This document shows positions 34,918 to 44,725 of a stretch of 64,000 bases of DNA, piece after piece. The translations under genes and the position numbers were made by a program. The first letter of the stretch is position 1; each line of letters begins with the position of its first letter. This stretch comes from Henriciella sp. Lineage in GTDB: Bacteria > Pseudomonadota > Alphaproteobacteria > Caulobacterales > Hyphomonadaceae. The stretch lies in NCBI GenBank assembly GCA_030066975.1, contig JASJAO010000004.1:372001-436000 (forward strand). The letters are read 5' to 3'. The notes below the pieces were generated by a model. The model did no database searches. It had not been told where the DNA came from and saw nothing but the letters and a program-made list of their open reading frames with translations.

Positions 34918-37900
34918 TCAGGGATTTTTTCGAGCGAATTCAACGCTGTCAACGAATGACCGAATCGCATCGGCGGCCAGGACCAGTTGCGCAAAAGTCG
35001 ATGGCGGACTGGTAAAGGCTTTGATCTCGCGGGATAAAATCGTGACTTGCCCGTCCTGATTCTGAAGCCACACTTCCGGACTTCCGGTGCTGAGCGCAAG
35101 GGCGGTGGCTTCAACATGTGTCCGATCAAGCGCACGTAGCAGCCGACGCGTCGCCAGCATGTCCCACCGGGCCATGCCGGGCAAAGCAGCCCAGGCGGCT
35201 TGACGCACGGGAGACACCTGAATGGCCTCTCCGACCCGCTGATAGGCGCTGAATACAGACGTGATATCCAGCCTGGTCGATTGTGCCAGTGTAACCAGTC
35301 GCGGCAGCTGGATCATCCAGCTCGATTTGGCGACATCGGTCAGCAGATCATCAGGCACGCCGGGTTTCGCGAGGGACTCAATCAGATTGTGGTAACGCAC
35401 CGCTTCCGTGTCGCTGAGCACATCCGGCAGATCGCGCCGCACCGTCTCAACTTCAGAGCCAAGCTCACCAATGGTTGCGGCGATGCTGTCTTCGGGGGGG
35501 CGTTCCAGCAACGTTCTGGTCAGCGCCATCAGACTGACGCTGAGATCCAACTCGATCGCCATTTGCGCCTGCGCTTCAACCTGATTGTCCAAGGCCTTCA
35601 ACTGCGCGCTCAGGCGCTCACGACCCAGTAATGCCCCTGCAATCTCAAGCGCCGCGACAAGCTCAGGCCCGGTCGCATGTGTTTCTTCCGTCAAATGGAG
35701 CAACATTAGCGGCCCGCGAACGTTGATGAACCGGTTGGCCAGCACGGTCGCAATGATCTCACGCTTCAGCGCGTGGGCGTTCATGGCATCCTGATACGCC
35801 GCCAGGGGGGCGGGGAAATAGGTTTCCAGATCGGCCTGGAAATAAGGATCGTCCGGCAAGTCCGAGGCTACCAAATCTTCAAACAGGACAATCTTTGTCC
35901 ACGCCATCAGAACCGCAATTTCAGGCCGTGTCAGCGGCACACCGTCCAGCTGACGGGTTTGCATCTCCTGTGTGCTGGGCAGGCCTTCAACACTGCGGTC
36001 GAGCACGCCGCGCGCCTCCAGCCAAACCATCAGACGCTCATAGGCATTGTGTTCGCGCTCTGCCAGGCTTGCCGCGCGGCTCAAGGCCCCGGTCTGGTCG
36101 TAATTATGGGTCAGCACTTTCAGCGCGACCTCATCGGTCATTGAGGCGAGCAGCGCATCGCGCTGTTCAGGGTCAAGTGTTCCGCTCTCAATCGCCCCGG
36201 CGCAGAGGATCTTGATATTGACCTCATGGTCCGAGCTGTCGACCCCTGCTGAATTGTCGATGGCGTCCGTGTTCACCCGTCCGCCCTGCTTTGCGAACTC
36301 GATCCGGGCGGCCTGGGTCAGGCCAAGATTAGCGCCCTCACCAACCACACGGGCTCCGACTTCAGTGGCATCCACGCGCACCCCGTCATTGCCCCGATCA
36401 TCGGCTTCGGCGTGGGTCTCGATGGAAGCTTTGACATAGGTGCCGATCCCGCCAAACCAGAGCAGCTCGCTTTTTGTTTTCAGCAGGGCATGGATCAACT
36501 CGTCCGGCGTAACGCTCTCAGCGGTCAGTCCGGTCATCGCCCGGATTTCCGGCGACAGAGGAATGGCTTTGTCGGCCCGGTCAAAAATCCCGCCCCCCGC
36601 AGAGATCAAAGACTGATCATAGTCGCTCCAAGAGGATTGGGGCAGGTCGAACAGACGTTTGCGTTCTTCCCACATCCGCTCCGGGTCACCGGGGGCTGGG
36701 TCGATAAAGATATGCAAGTGATTGAACGCCGCCTGCAGCTTGATCTGTTTCGACAACAGCATGCCATTGCCGAACACGTCGCCGCTCATGTCACCGCATC
36801 CGATCACCGTGAACGGCTCGGATTGAATGTCTTTGCCAAGCTCGCGGAAATGACGTTTGACTGCTTCCCAGGCCCCGCGCGCAGTAATCCCCATCTTCTT
36901 GTGGTCATAGCCAGCTGACCCGCCGGAGGCGAAGGCGTCCCCGAGCCAGAAGCCGCGCTCAAGACTGATTTCGTTTGCGATGTCAGAAAAGGTCGCCGTG
37001 CCCTTGTCGGCCGCCACCACCAGATAGGGATCCTCCCCGTCCCAGACCATCGTGTCAGCAGGGGCAATCGTCTGGCCGTCTTTCAGATTGTCGGTGAGGT
37101 CCAGAAGACCAGAAATGAATTGCTTGTAGGCCACAATCCCGGCCTCTCGGATGGCTTCGCGGGACCCGCTTGTCGGCAGCTGTTTGGGAAAGAAGCCGCC
37201 TTTCGATCCGGCCGGAACAATTACGGCGTTCTTGACCTGCTGGGCTTTGACCAGGCCAAGCACCTCGGTACGGAAATCATCGCGCCGGTCTGACCAACGC
37301 AAGCCCCCGCGAGCCACCGGCCCAAACCGGCAGTGCACGCCTTCGACGGTTGGACCGGATACAAAGATTTCGCGAAACGGTTTCGGCTCAGGCAGATCGG
37401 CAAGCTCCTCGCTTGCGATCTTGAACGCGATATAGGGCGCGGCCTCGTGCTGATAAAAATTCGTCCTCTGGATCGCGAAGATGAGATCTACGAGGCGGCG
37501 AATAACCCGGTCATGATCCAGCGAGCGCACGGCCTTGAGCTGCTCCTCAAGCAGCGCTTTTAGCGTAATCAGGCCAGCCGTACGCCCGGTATTGTTGGCC
37601 CCGAAAGCCGGATCAAACCGGGCATGAAAGGTTTTGATCAGACTACGCGTCATTTCCGGGTTCTGGACCAGCGCTTCCACCTGCACCTTGCGCGTCGGGT
37701 CACGGCCCGACTGGTGGCGATACGCGCACAGGGCCCGGCACAGGGCCGCCTCGCGCCAGGTCAGGTTCGCGGCCAGCACGAGGGCATTGAACCCGTCATT
37801 CTCCGCCTGCCCACTCCAGATCGCTTCAAACGCTTGCTCAAAGTCTTCAGACACCGTCTCCAGGCTGATCGGGGTATCCCCCGTTCGGCGCATGGACAGC

Positions 37901-39654
37901 GAGTGAACCCAGTAGACATCAGGTGCACCCTCGACCGGGTCTTCACTCGGCGAGATCGGAAAGCCATTCTCGAAGGCAACAAACAGACCCATATTCTCAA
38001 ACACAGGTACACATTGCGACAGGGGAATGGAGCCGGTGCGCGAATAGATTTTCGCCCGGATCTTGCTCTCATCGTCTCCGAGATTGCGAAACGCGCGCAG
38101 TTTGACCGGCTCGTCCGCGGTCACTTTTGACAGCATCGTGATATCTGTCAGCGCTTCCTGCGGGGTGAACGCTTCCCGATAGGCGGCATTGAAACCATCG
38201 CTGAACAGGGATGCGGTGACCGGGTCCAGGCTCTCATCTGTATTGCAGGTGATCGCGGTCCGGAAATCCTGGCGCCAGGTGCGAGACAGAACGGCAAGCT
38301 CCGCCTCAAGCGCTGAAACGTCCGGCCAGGGCCCCTGCGTCGGAAGCGACAGCTGAATGATCACGCGCACCATGGTCGACACGTCGAAACTCGGCTCGAA
38401 CTTGATCATCTTGCCGCCAAAGGCGGCCTCCAGCTTGTCGGTGATCTTTTGCCGAAGCTCTGTGTCATAGGCGTCGCGCGGGATGAAGACGATGGCGCTG
38501 ACAAAGCGGTTAAACTCATCCGGGCGCACAAACAGGCGCACCTGCGGTCGCCCAACCAGGCCGAGCGCGCCTTGCATCATCGGCGCCAGCGTTTCCGCAT
38601 CGGTCTGATAGATCTCGTCGCGCGGCCAGCCTTCGATGATATTGGTCAGCGCTTTTTCATTATGGCTGCCTCTGACCGCGCCCAGCTGTTTCAACACTTT
38701 CGCCATCCGCGACTTGATCAGCGGGATACTGGACACCGTGTCGTGATAGGCCTCCGATGTGTAGAGGCCGAGGAACCGGGTTTCGCCGACCACACGGCCC
38801 CGCTCATCATAGTGTTTGACCCCGACATAATCGCACGGCACCCGCCGGTGTACCCGGCTCAGCAGGGTCGATTTGGCGAGGATCAGCGGCTGCGGCTCGG
38901 CCAGAAACTCACCGATCCGGCTGTCCAGGACCAGGGGCTCGGCCCCGCGATTGAGGACATTGCGTCGCTCATCCCGCAACAGACCCAGGTTTGAGCCCTC
39001 GACCATGTCCGGTTCTTCCTGCAGCAGGGTCCCGTCCGTATCGGTCTGGAACGTGTACTGACGCGCGCCAAGGAAGACAAACCGCTCCGTGCCGAGCCAG
39101 GACAGAAACTGGATCGCTTCGGATTTGCTGGATGGATCGATAAACGGACAGTGCCGCAAACGCTCGACTTCATCGGCCATGCGCTGACGCATCGCAAAAT
39201 AGTCAGAGGTGGCGAGACCCACATCCTCCAGGGTCAGTCTCGCTTCGTTCAGAAGGGCTTCGCGCTCATGTTCCGCAATCGGCTCGATAAAGATCTGTAT
39301 CACCGACCGCTGGGTCTGATCACCGAGATCGACAATCGGGTGCAGCAGGGCCTTCACCGCAATGCCGAGGTCCGAACAGGCGCCCAGCAGGGAATCGACC
39401 AGAAATGGTCGATCCGGCCCGACCGTCTCCAGACAATCAAACCCCAGGTCTTCCTCGTGCCGAAGGCGAAGTCCGGTCTCTTCCGGGGCAATCTGTTCAG
39501 ACCAGTCCCACAGCTGCTCTGCGAACTGTTTTAGCGCGTCATCAGAGAGAGATATCGCAGCTTCATGCCGCGAATCGGAAATAATCTGTTCAAGAAAGTC
39601 ACTTTTTGAGTAATTTTCATTCTCTTTGGTGGAGACGCTGGAGAATTCTGCCAC
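34918..39654 (-). CDS. gdhZ: NAD-specific glutamate dehydrogenase, large type (GdhZ)
   Basis: A 1578-residue enzyme of the L-GDH180 class that oxidatively deaminates glutamate to 2-oxoglutarate with NAD. ACT-like regulatory domains fill the N-terminal half. The catalytic core near residues 780-825 carries FGPVARGGLRWSDRRDD and NAVIVPAGSKGGF, and the NAD-binding region near 955 has GCGDMSGDVFGNGML. The start is GTG after CAGGTG. In Caulobacter the homologous GdhZ also links nitrogen metabolism to FtsZ-ring control; here an FzlA-like gene lies just upstream in divergent orientation. Length is normal for the class. Confidence 0.95.
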   Translation of the reverse strand: MAEFSSVSTKENENYSKSDFLEQIISDSRHEAAISLSDDALKQFAEQLWDWSEQIAPEETGLRLRHEEDLGFDCLETVGPDRPFLVDSLLGACSDLGIAVKALLHPIVDLGDQTQRSVIQIFIEPIAEHEREALLNEARLTLEDVGLATSDYFAMRQRMADEVERLRHCPFIDPSSKSEAIQFLSWLGTERFVFLGARQYTFQTDTDGTLLQEEPDMVEGSNLGLLRDERRNVLNRGAEPLVLDSRIGEFLAEPQPLILAKSTLLSRVHRRVPCDYVGVKHYDERGRVVGETRFLGLYTSEAYHDTVSSIPLIKSRMAKVLKQLGAVRGSHNEKALTNIIEGWPRDEIYQTDAETLAPMMQGALGLVGRPQVRLFVRPDEFNRFVSAIVFIPRDAYDTELRQKITDKLEAAFGGKMIKFEPSFDVSTMVRVIIQLSLPTQGPWPDVSALEAELAVLSRTWRQDFRTAITCNTDESLDPVTASLFSDGFNAAYREAFTPQEALTDITMLSKVTADEPVKLRAFRNLGDDESKIRAKIYSRTGSIPLSQCVPVFENMGLFVAFENGFPISPSEDPVEGAPDVYWVHSLSMRRTGDTPISLETVSEDFEQAFEAIWSGQAENDGFNALVLAANLTWREAALCRALCAYRHQSGRDPTRKVQVEALVQNPEMTRSLIKTFHARFDPAFGANNTGRTAGLITLKALLEEQLKAVRSLDHDRVIRRLVDLIFAIQRTNFYQHEAAPYIAFKIASEELADLPEPKPFREIFVSGPTVEGVHCRFGPVARGGLRWSDRRDDFRTEVLGLVKAQQVKNAVIVPAGSKGGFFPKQLPTSGSREAIREAGIVAYKQFISGLLDLTDNLKDGQTIAPADTMVWDGEDPYLVVAADKGTATFSDIANEISLERGFWLGDAFASGGSAGYDHKKMGITARGAWEAVKRHFRELGKDIQSEPFTVIGCGDMSGDVFGNGMLLSKQIKLQAAFNHLHIFIDPAPGDPERMWEERKRLFDLPQSSWSDYDQSLISAGGGIFDRADKAIPLSPEIRAMTGLTAESVTPDELIHALLKTKSELLWFGGIGTYVKASIETHAEADDRGNDGVRVDATEVGARVVGEGANLGLTQAARIEFAKQGGRVNTDAIDNSAGVDSSDHEVNIKILCAGAIESGTLDPEQRDALLASMTDEVALKVLTHNYDQTGALSRAASLAEREHNAYERLMVWLEARGVLDRSVEGLPSTQEMQTRQLDGVPLTRPEIAVLMAWTKIVLFEDLVASDLPDDPYFQADLETYFPAPLAAYQDAMNAHALKREIIATVLANRFINVRGPLMLLHLTEETHATGPELVAALEIAGALLGRERLSAQLKALDNQVEAQAQMAIELDLSVSLMALTRTLLERPPEDSIAATIGELGSEVETVRRDLPDVLSDTEAVRYHNLIESLAKPGVPDDLLTDVAKSSWMIQLPRLVTLAQSTRLDITSVFSAYQRVGEAIQVSPVRQAAWAALPGMARWDMLATRRLLRALDRTHVEATALALSTGSPEVWLQNQDGQVTILSREIKAFTSPPSTFAQLVLAADAIRSFVDSVEFARKNP

Positions 39655-39983
39655 AGTGCACCTGATTTACTGATTGATCATTCTCTCTAGCCCAATCGCA
39701 CGACAGTCTCAATCTCGGTGACGGTTCATCACTCTGCAAGAGTGAACCACTGATGGAGGTGTTGAGTGTTGCTTTCCGGCCAGACAGGCGGCCGGGGCCA
39801 CGATGATCGCATTGACCAACAGTGAATTGTCAGGGTCGCACGCAGGACGCGAAAGGTTTTCGTCAACTTTTTAAGGTCCTATACGATTAAGATGGACCGG
39901 TTCGCAGATCATAGGACAGAGAACAGTGCCCTGTTTCACCGGGCGCGCACGGGGCAGGCTGTTTGGCTGCCGGGAGCGCGCGC
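39655..39983. other. 329-bp divergent intergenic region with two hairpins
   Basis: This is the largest gap in the window. It holds an imperfect hairpin GGTTCA...TGAACC (39723-39748) and a perfect CCGGCC/GGCCGG stem (39776-39795). No convincing ORF, tRNA or terminator T-run is seen. It contains the promoters of gdhZ and the FzlA-like gene. Confidence 0.5.
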
Positions 39984-40658
39984 ATGAAGCGTCTGTGGCA
40001 CTGGCCGATCGATCCGCTGGCCCGCACGGTGAGGCTGTGCATGGGCGAAAAGCAATGGACGTTCGAGCCGATCGTGATCAAGCCCTGGGTATCCGATCTC
40101 GAACTTGCTGCGCTGGCACCGGGGGCTGCGGCTCCCGCCTTGCTCGATACTGATGCCGAAGTGCGTACCTCCTGCGTCGGTACGCTGGCCATCTGCGAAT
40201 ATGTCGAAGAGGCCGCACCGTCGCCGCGCCTGCTACCGTTTACCTCTGGTGAGAAAGCCGAAGCCCGCCGCCTCTGGCAGTGGTCGGAGGAAAGCTTTGC
40301 TGGCATCAACAACACATTGCTAGCAGAGCGGGTGTCGCAATGGGTCCGGCGCGAACAGGCCCCCAACAGCACCGCGCTGCGTCAAGGCGCGCACGCCCTG
40401 AAAAACCGGATGACGTTTCTGGACGCGCTGGCGGGTGAGCGCTCCTATCTCGCGGGACGCAATCTGACCATTGCGGACCTGTCCGTGGCAGCGCACCTGT
40501 CAAGCTATGACTATTTCGGCGATGTACCTTGGGACCTGACTCCTGACCTCAAGGCCTGGTACGCGCGCATCAAGTCGCGGCCCAGCTTCCGATCCTTGCT
40601 CGAAGACAAGGTTGAAGGCGTTCGACCGGTCAAGCACTATACCAATCTCGATTTCTAA
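39984..40658 (+). CDS. fzlA: FzlA-like GST-fold protein (FtsZ-binding division factor)
   Basis: A 224-residue protein with the glutathione S-transferase fold. The N-terminal thioredoxin-like domain starts KRLWHWPIDPLARTVRL, and the C-terminal helical domain has YLAGRNLTIADLSVAAHLS, YFGDVPWD and WYARIKSRPSFRSLL. The conserved tail VKHYTNLDF matches the FzlA-type family, in which the C-terminus is needed to activate septal wall synthesis in Caulobacter. ATG 39984 follows GGGAG. It lies upstream of queG and mtgA, with 16 bp to queG. A general GST role cannot be excluded from sequence alone. Confidence 0.7.
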   Translation: MKRLWHWPIDPLARTVRLCMGEKQWTFEPIVIKPWVSDLELAALAPGAAAPALLDTDAEVRTSCVGTLAICEYVEEAAPSPRLLPFTSGEKAEARRLWQWSEESFAGINNTLLAERVSQWVRREQAPNSTALRQGAHALKNRMTFLDALAGERSYLAGRNLTIADLSVAAHLSSYDYFGDVPWDLTPDLKAWYARIKSRPSFRSLLEDKVEGVRPVKHYTNLDF

Positions 40659-40674
40659 CCGATTGGCGTAAGCG

Positions 40675-41817
40675 ATGACGCCTGACACAGAAACCTGGCT
40701 GAAGGCTACTTGCCAGTCCCTCCGGTTTGACGCCTGCCGGATTACGCGGGCCGATGAACCCTGGCCAGCGAGCGCCCGGCTGCAGATGTTTGTGGAGGCC
40801 GGGCATCACGGCGACATGGCGTGGATGGAAACGACGCTTGAGCGGCGCAAAACGCCGACCGCGATGTGGCCGGAAGCCCAATCCGCAATTGTCGTCGGCC
40901 TGAATTATGGACCAGACCATGATCCCATGGAGATGCTGGGGCGAAAGAGCGAGGGCAATATCTCCGTCTATGCGCGCGGCAAGGACTATCATGACGTCCT
41001 GAAAAAGCGCCTGAAACAGCTTGCCCGCGCCTTTGTCGAAGAGACCGGGGCGGAGGTCAAAGTCTTCGTCGATACCGCGCCCTTGATGGAAAAGCCGCTG
41101 GCAGAAAAGGCCGGGCTCGGCTGGCAGGGCAAACACACGAATCTGGTCTCCCGTGAGCTTGGCTCCTGGTTGTTTCTCGGTGTGATGCTGACCGATGCTG
41201 ACCTCGCGCCCGACGCGCCGGAGATAGACCGTTGTGGCTCCTGCCGCGCCTGTCTCGACATTTGTCCCACCGACGCCTTCCCGGCCCCCTACCAACTCGA
41301 TGCGCGGCGCTGTATTTCCTATCTCACGATTGAGCATAAAGGCCCGATCCCGGTTGAGTTTCGCGCCGCCATGGGGAACCGCATCTATGGCTGCGATGAT
41401 TGTCTGGCGGTCTGTCCCTGGAACAAGTTCGCCGAAACCGCGCGCGAGCAGGCCTTCTGGGCCCGTGCTGAGCTAAAGGCGCCGACATTGGAAGACCTCG
41501 CCGCGCTCGATGACGCCGCCTTTCGAACGGTGTTTGCCGGCTCGCCAATCAAGCGGATCGGCCGCGACCGGTTCCTGCGCAACGTCTTGATTGCAGTGGG
41601 CAATAGCGAAGATCCCAAGCTTGTAGAAACCAGCGTGATCCCGCATCTGGACGATCCAAACCCGATCGTGGCGGGGGCCGCCATCTGGGCCCTGTCTCGC
41701 CTTGATCCTGCCCGGTTTGCGGTTGAAAAGGCCGCCCGGATGACCTCCGATCTGGATGAAGGGGTGCGATTAGAATGGCTCAGCCGTTTGCCAAATCAGA
41801 CCAAAGACGCTCAATAG
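40675..41817 (+). CDS. queG: Epoxyqueuosine reductase QueG
   Basis: A 380-residue cobalamin- and iron-sulfur-dependent enzyme that reduces epoxyqueuosine to queuosine on tRNA. The N-terminal part has [15 protein letters not shown] and [26 protein letters not shown]; two ferredoxin-type clusters are [14 protein letters not shown] and [15 protein letters not shown]-terminal HEAT-like repeat ([15 protein letters not shown]) follows. It completes the pathway begun by queC-queE-queD 18 kb away. It overlaps mtgA by 43 bp. Confidence 0.95.
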   Translation: MTPDTETWLKATCQSLRFDACRITRADEPWPASARLQMFVEAGHHGDMAWMETTLERRKTPTAMWPEAQSAIVVGLNYGPDHDPMEMLGRKSEGNISVYARGKDYHDVLKKRLKQLARAFVEETGAEVKVFVDTAPLMEKPLAEKAGLGWQGKHTNLVSRELGSWLFLGVMLTDADLAPDAPEIDRCGSCRACLDICPTDAFPAPYQLDARRCISYLTIEHKGPIPVEFRAAMGNRIYGCDDCLAVCPWNKFAETAREQAFWARAELKAPTLEDLAALDDAAFRTVFAGSPIKRIGRDRFLRNVLIAVGNSEDPKLVETSVIPHLDDPNPIVAGAAIWALSRLDPARFAVEKAARMTSDLDEGVRLEWLSRLPNQTKDAQ

Positions 41818-42494
41818 TCGATTGGGTCTGGATCGGGATTAAGTTTCTCGGCGGCCTGTTCGTCACCGTGCATGTCTATGCGCTGATCCTGTTCTACGCG
41901 CCGGTCCCGGCCACCGCGACCATGGCTGAGCGCGTGATCGAACATGGCCGCGTCTATCGCTCCTGGACGCCGATTGAAGAGGTTTCGCCTCACCTTGTGC
42001 GCGCCGTCATCGCGGCAGAGGACACGCGCTTCTGCCTGCATAATGGCGTCGATGTCGACGCAATCCGGACGGCATTGGATGAACGCGAGCGAACGGGCCG
42101 TTTGCGCGGGGCCTCCACCATCACCCAACAGACCGCAAAGAATGTCTTCCTGTGGAATGGCGGCGGATTTGCCCGCAAAGCCCCTGAGGCCTGGATGGCG
42201 GTGTTCATCGACGGTTTCTGGGGCAAGCGCCGGGTTTTGGAAGTCTATCTCAATGTTGCCGAATGGGGGGACGGTCTGTTCGGCATTGAAGCGGCCGCCT
42301 GGGGACGGTTCGGCAAACCTGCGCGGGATCTCACCGCTGGTGAAGCCGCTTTGCTTGCAGCTGTCTTGCCCAGTCCGAACAAATGGCGAGTCGACCCGCC
42401 AGGCCCTTATGTCGCCAGCCGCGCGCGCGGGCTTCTCGCCCGCATGAATACTGTTGAACGCGACGGTCTGGCGGCGTGTGTGTTCTTGCCCTAG
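41775..42494 (+). CDS. mtgA: Monofunctional peptidoglycan glycosyltransferase MtgA
   Basis: A 239-residue inner-membrane enzyme that polymerises glycan strands from lipid II. It has one N-terminal membrane segment (about 19-40) and the GT51 motifs [14 protein letters not shown] (catalytic Glu) and [12 protein letters not shown], then [25 protein letters not shown]. Length is normal. It overlaps the end of queG by 43 bp and the convergent TPR gene by 4 bp. Grouping with the FzlA-like gene fits a cell-wall/division theme. Confidence 0.95.
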   Translation: MAQPFAKSDQRRSIVDWVWIGIKFLGGLFVTVHVYALILFYAPVPATATMAERVIEHGRVYRSWTPIEEVSPHLVRAVIAAEDTRFCLHNGVDVDAIRTALDERERTGRLRGASTITQQTAKNVFLWNGGGFARKAPEAWMAVFIDGFWGKRRVLEVYLNVAEWGDGLFGIEAAAWGRFGKPARDLTAGEAALLAAVLPSPNKWRVDPPGPYVASRARGLLARMNTVERDGLAACVFLP

Positions 42495-43141
42495 TTTCCG
42501 CTCAGGCGCGCGGCTTCACGAATATCCCCGCGCAGAACCAGGAAATCGATATTGGCGCGGTCAAGGTCGATCGCCGCTTCAATATCGGTTCTTGCTGCGG
42601 TGTATTGTTCGAAGCCAAGATGGGCCCGCGCACGCATCGCCAGCGCTTCGGCATCGCCCGGCACCAGCTCCAGCGCAGCATTGAGATCGTCCAGCGCCAG
42701 CAACCACATTTCCAGCGCCAGGTGGGCCGCGCCGCGATCCTTGTACAATTCCGCATCGGTGGTCCGCATTTTCAGCGCTTCGCTGAGCGCGGTCACCGCC
42801 GCTTCCGGATAATCTGCGGTCAGCCAGGCATTGCCGGCCTGCGCCATATAGGAGGTGCGATCTTCAAGTGAGATCGGGTCCGGTGCCGTTGCCAGGGCTT
42901 CAAGGCGGGCGGCCCCTTCCTCATATTCCTCCAGCGCGATCAGCGCGACCGCGTTGCAGTACCGGGCCATGGGACGGTTCCCATTCGACAACCAGGCGAG
43001 GCTGTCTTCGTAGGCGGCAAGCGGCTCGGTATCGACCGCCACCAGACACGTGTCGAGCCGGGCACGCTCTTCTCTTGCAATCTCCGCCAGAGCCGACTGC
43101 GCAAATGGCAACATCATCAAGGACATAGCGGCGAGAGACAT
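42491..43141 (-). CDS. Secreted tetratricopeptide-repeat protein
   Basis: A 216-residue protein with a signal peptide (MSLAAMSLMM to ALA-E). About three TPR units are visible between residues 80 and 195, for example AELYKDRGAAHLALEMWLLALDDLNAALEL followed by a similar helix pair. It probably acts as a periplasmic protein-interaction scaffold. ATG 43141 has GGAAAGG upstream; a TTG two codons earlier is less likely. It is divergent from the SDR gene. Confidence 0.75.
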   Translation of the reverse strand: MSLAAMSLMMLPFAQSALAEIAREERARLDTCLVAVDTEPLAAYEDSLAWLSNGNRPMARYCNAVALIALEEYEEGAARLEALATAPDPISLEDRTSYMAQAGNAWLTADYPEAAVTALSEALKMRTTDAELYKDRGAAHLALEMWLLALDDLNAALELVPGDAEALAMRARAHLGFEQYTAARTDIEAAIDLDRANIDFLVLRGDIREAARLSGN

Positions 43142-43201
43142 AGACAAAACCTTTCCGGACGCGTTACCTCAGCCGGTAATGGGCGAGACCAGCGAGTGCA
43201 A

Positions 43202-44038
43202 ATGACAGATCAGTCAGAACCGCTATTTCTGCTTGGACCGGGCTATTCCGCCATGGCGCTGGCGCGTCTTTGGGCAGGCCCGATCAAGGCCAGTGCACGC
43301 ACCTCCGACAAGCAGAGCGCGCTTCAAGACCAAGGCCTGACGGCGATCCTGATGCGCGAGGTCGACGCCTTACAGGCCGCCTGCACGGGCGCGCATCTCC
43401 TCATCAGCGCCCCGCCCGGCGACACGGGCTGTCCCATTCTTACCGCGCTTGGGCAGGCGGTCACCGAGGCGGCCAGTGTCACCTACCTCTCCACCACCGG
43501 GGTGTATGGCGACCTGAATGGCGGCTGGGCGTTTGAATGGACACCGCCCAATCCGGGCTCTTTGCGCGGACACCGCCGATTAGCCGCCGAGCTCGCCTGG
43601 ACGAACGCCCGCCCAGATGTACGCCTCGTGCGCCTGCCGGGCATTTATGGGCCGGGTCGCTCGCCGCTTGACCGGGTTCAGAAGTCCGGGGCCACCCGCA
43701 TCAGCAAACCGGGACAGGTCTTTTCCCGCATCCATGTCGAGGATCTCGCAGAAGGCGTGAAGGCCCTTATCGTCGGCGAACAAAGCGGCGTGTTTAATCT
43801 CTGCGACGAAGAAGCCGCCCCACCTCAGGATGTGCTGGCCTTTGCCGCAAATCTGCTCGGTATCCCCGCACCGCCGGAGGTCGATTTTGCGACCGCGGAC
43901 CTGTCGGGCATGGCCCGCAGTTTCTACGCCGAGTGCAAGCGGGTCTCGAATGCCCGGCTCAAGGCTGCAACCGGCTGGCGACCGCGCTATCCCACCTATC
44001 GCGAAGGCCTGCGCGCCATCCACAAAGCGACAAACTAG
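43202..44038 (+). CDS. NAD-dependent epimerase/dehydratase family protein (YeeZ-like SDR)
   Basis: A 278-residue short-chain dehydrogenase-like protein. The nucleotide-binding loop is FLLGPGYSAMALA. YLSTTGVYGDLNGGW, LRLPGIYGPGRSPLDRV and ISKPGQVFSRIHVEDLAEGV match atypical/extended SDRs of the YeeZ type. The usual YxxxK pair is not clear (the equivalent region reads RGHRRLAAELAW), so catalytic ability is doubtful. The start may also be GTG 43196. It is followed directly by the SRAP gene (2-bp gap). Confidence 0.8.
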   Translation: MTDQSEPLFLLGPGYSAMALARLWAGPIKASARTSDKQSALQDQGLTAILMREVDALQAACTGAHLLISAPPGDTGCPILTALGQAVTEAASVTYLSTTGVYGDLNGGWAFEWTPPNPGSLRGHRRLAAELAWTNARPDVRLVRLPGIYGPGRSPLDRVQKSGATRISKPGQVFSRIHVEDLAEGVKALIVGEQSGVFNLCDEEAAPPQDVLAFAANLLGIPAPPEVDFATADLSGMARSFYAECKRVSNARLKAATGWRPRYPTYREGLRAIHKATN

Positions 44039-44040
44039 AG

Positions 44041-44715
44041 ATGTGCACCCGCTTTTTCCGCAAAGCGATCGGTTGGCAGGACTATCAGGCCGAGATTGAT
44101 CTTGAGCCGCCGCCAAATGTTGAGCCCCCCGAACCGACCTATAATTCGGCGCCGATGAGTATCCAGCCTGTCCTGCGATGGACACGCGAGCGCACGCACA
44201 TTGAACTTGCCCCCTGCCTGTGGGGGCTTGTTCCGAACTGGTGGACAAAGCCAATTCACGAGCGGAAATTTACCGGGTTCACCGCCGACGCTGCAACAGC
44301 GCATGAGCGGCCGGTCTATCGCGGCGCCTTTCGCTACTGGCGGTGCCTGATCCCCGTGAGCGGCTATTATGTCTGGACAGGTCGTCCCAAAGCAAAGACC
44401 GCATTTGCGGTTGGGCTACGCGAGCGTCACTGGTTCTGCCTGGCCGGTCTATGGGATACGGCACTGATCAATGGGTCGGCGCTTGAGAGTTTTACCGTTC
44501 TGACCACGCGACCGAATGATACCGTAGCAGGTCTCGCGCACACGATGCCTGTGATCGTGCGGCCCGAAGACTACTTGCGCTGGCTCGATCCACGATCAGG
44601 CGACGTCACCGACCTGTTTGAGCCGTTTTCCGCCATAGACACCCATGCCTGGCCCGTCGGTGCTGCGGTCGGCAATGTGCGCAACAACTCCCCGGACCTG
44701 ATCGCTGAAGTCTAA
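44041..44715 (+). CDS. SRAP (YedK/HMCES) family protein with altered active site
   Basis: A 224-residue member of the family that links covalently to abasic sites in single-stranded DNA through Cys2. Cys2 and Arg4 are present (MCTRF), as are LWGLVPNWW, RCLIPVSGYYVW and the C-terminal AVGNVRNNSPDLI. Compared with E. coli YedK, several active-site residues differ. The NARxE block reads TADAA (Thr81, Asp83), the catalytic Glu of GFYEW is Val111, and the usual HDRMP is shortened to AHTMP. It may bind DNA with changed chemistry. It follows the SDR gene with a 2-bp gap. Confidence 0.8.
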   Translation: MCTRFFRKAIGWQDYQAEIDLEPPPNVEPPEPTYNSAPMSIQPVLRWTRERTHIELAPCLWGLVPNWWTKPIHERKFTGFTADAATAHERPVYRGAFRYWRCLIPVSGYYVWTGRPKAKTAFAVGLRERHWFCLAGLWDTALINGSALESFTVLTTRPNDTVAGLAHTMPVIVRPEDYLRWLDPRSGDVTDLFEPFSAIDTHAWPVGAAVGNVRNNSPDLIAEV

Positions 44716-44725
44716 GCGCAGCGCG

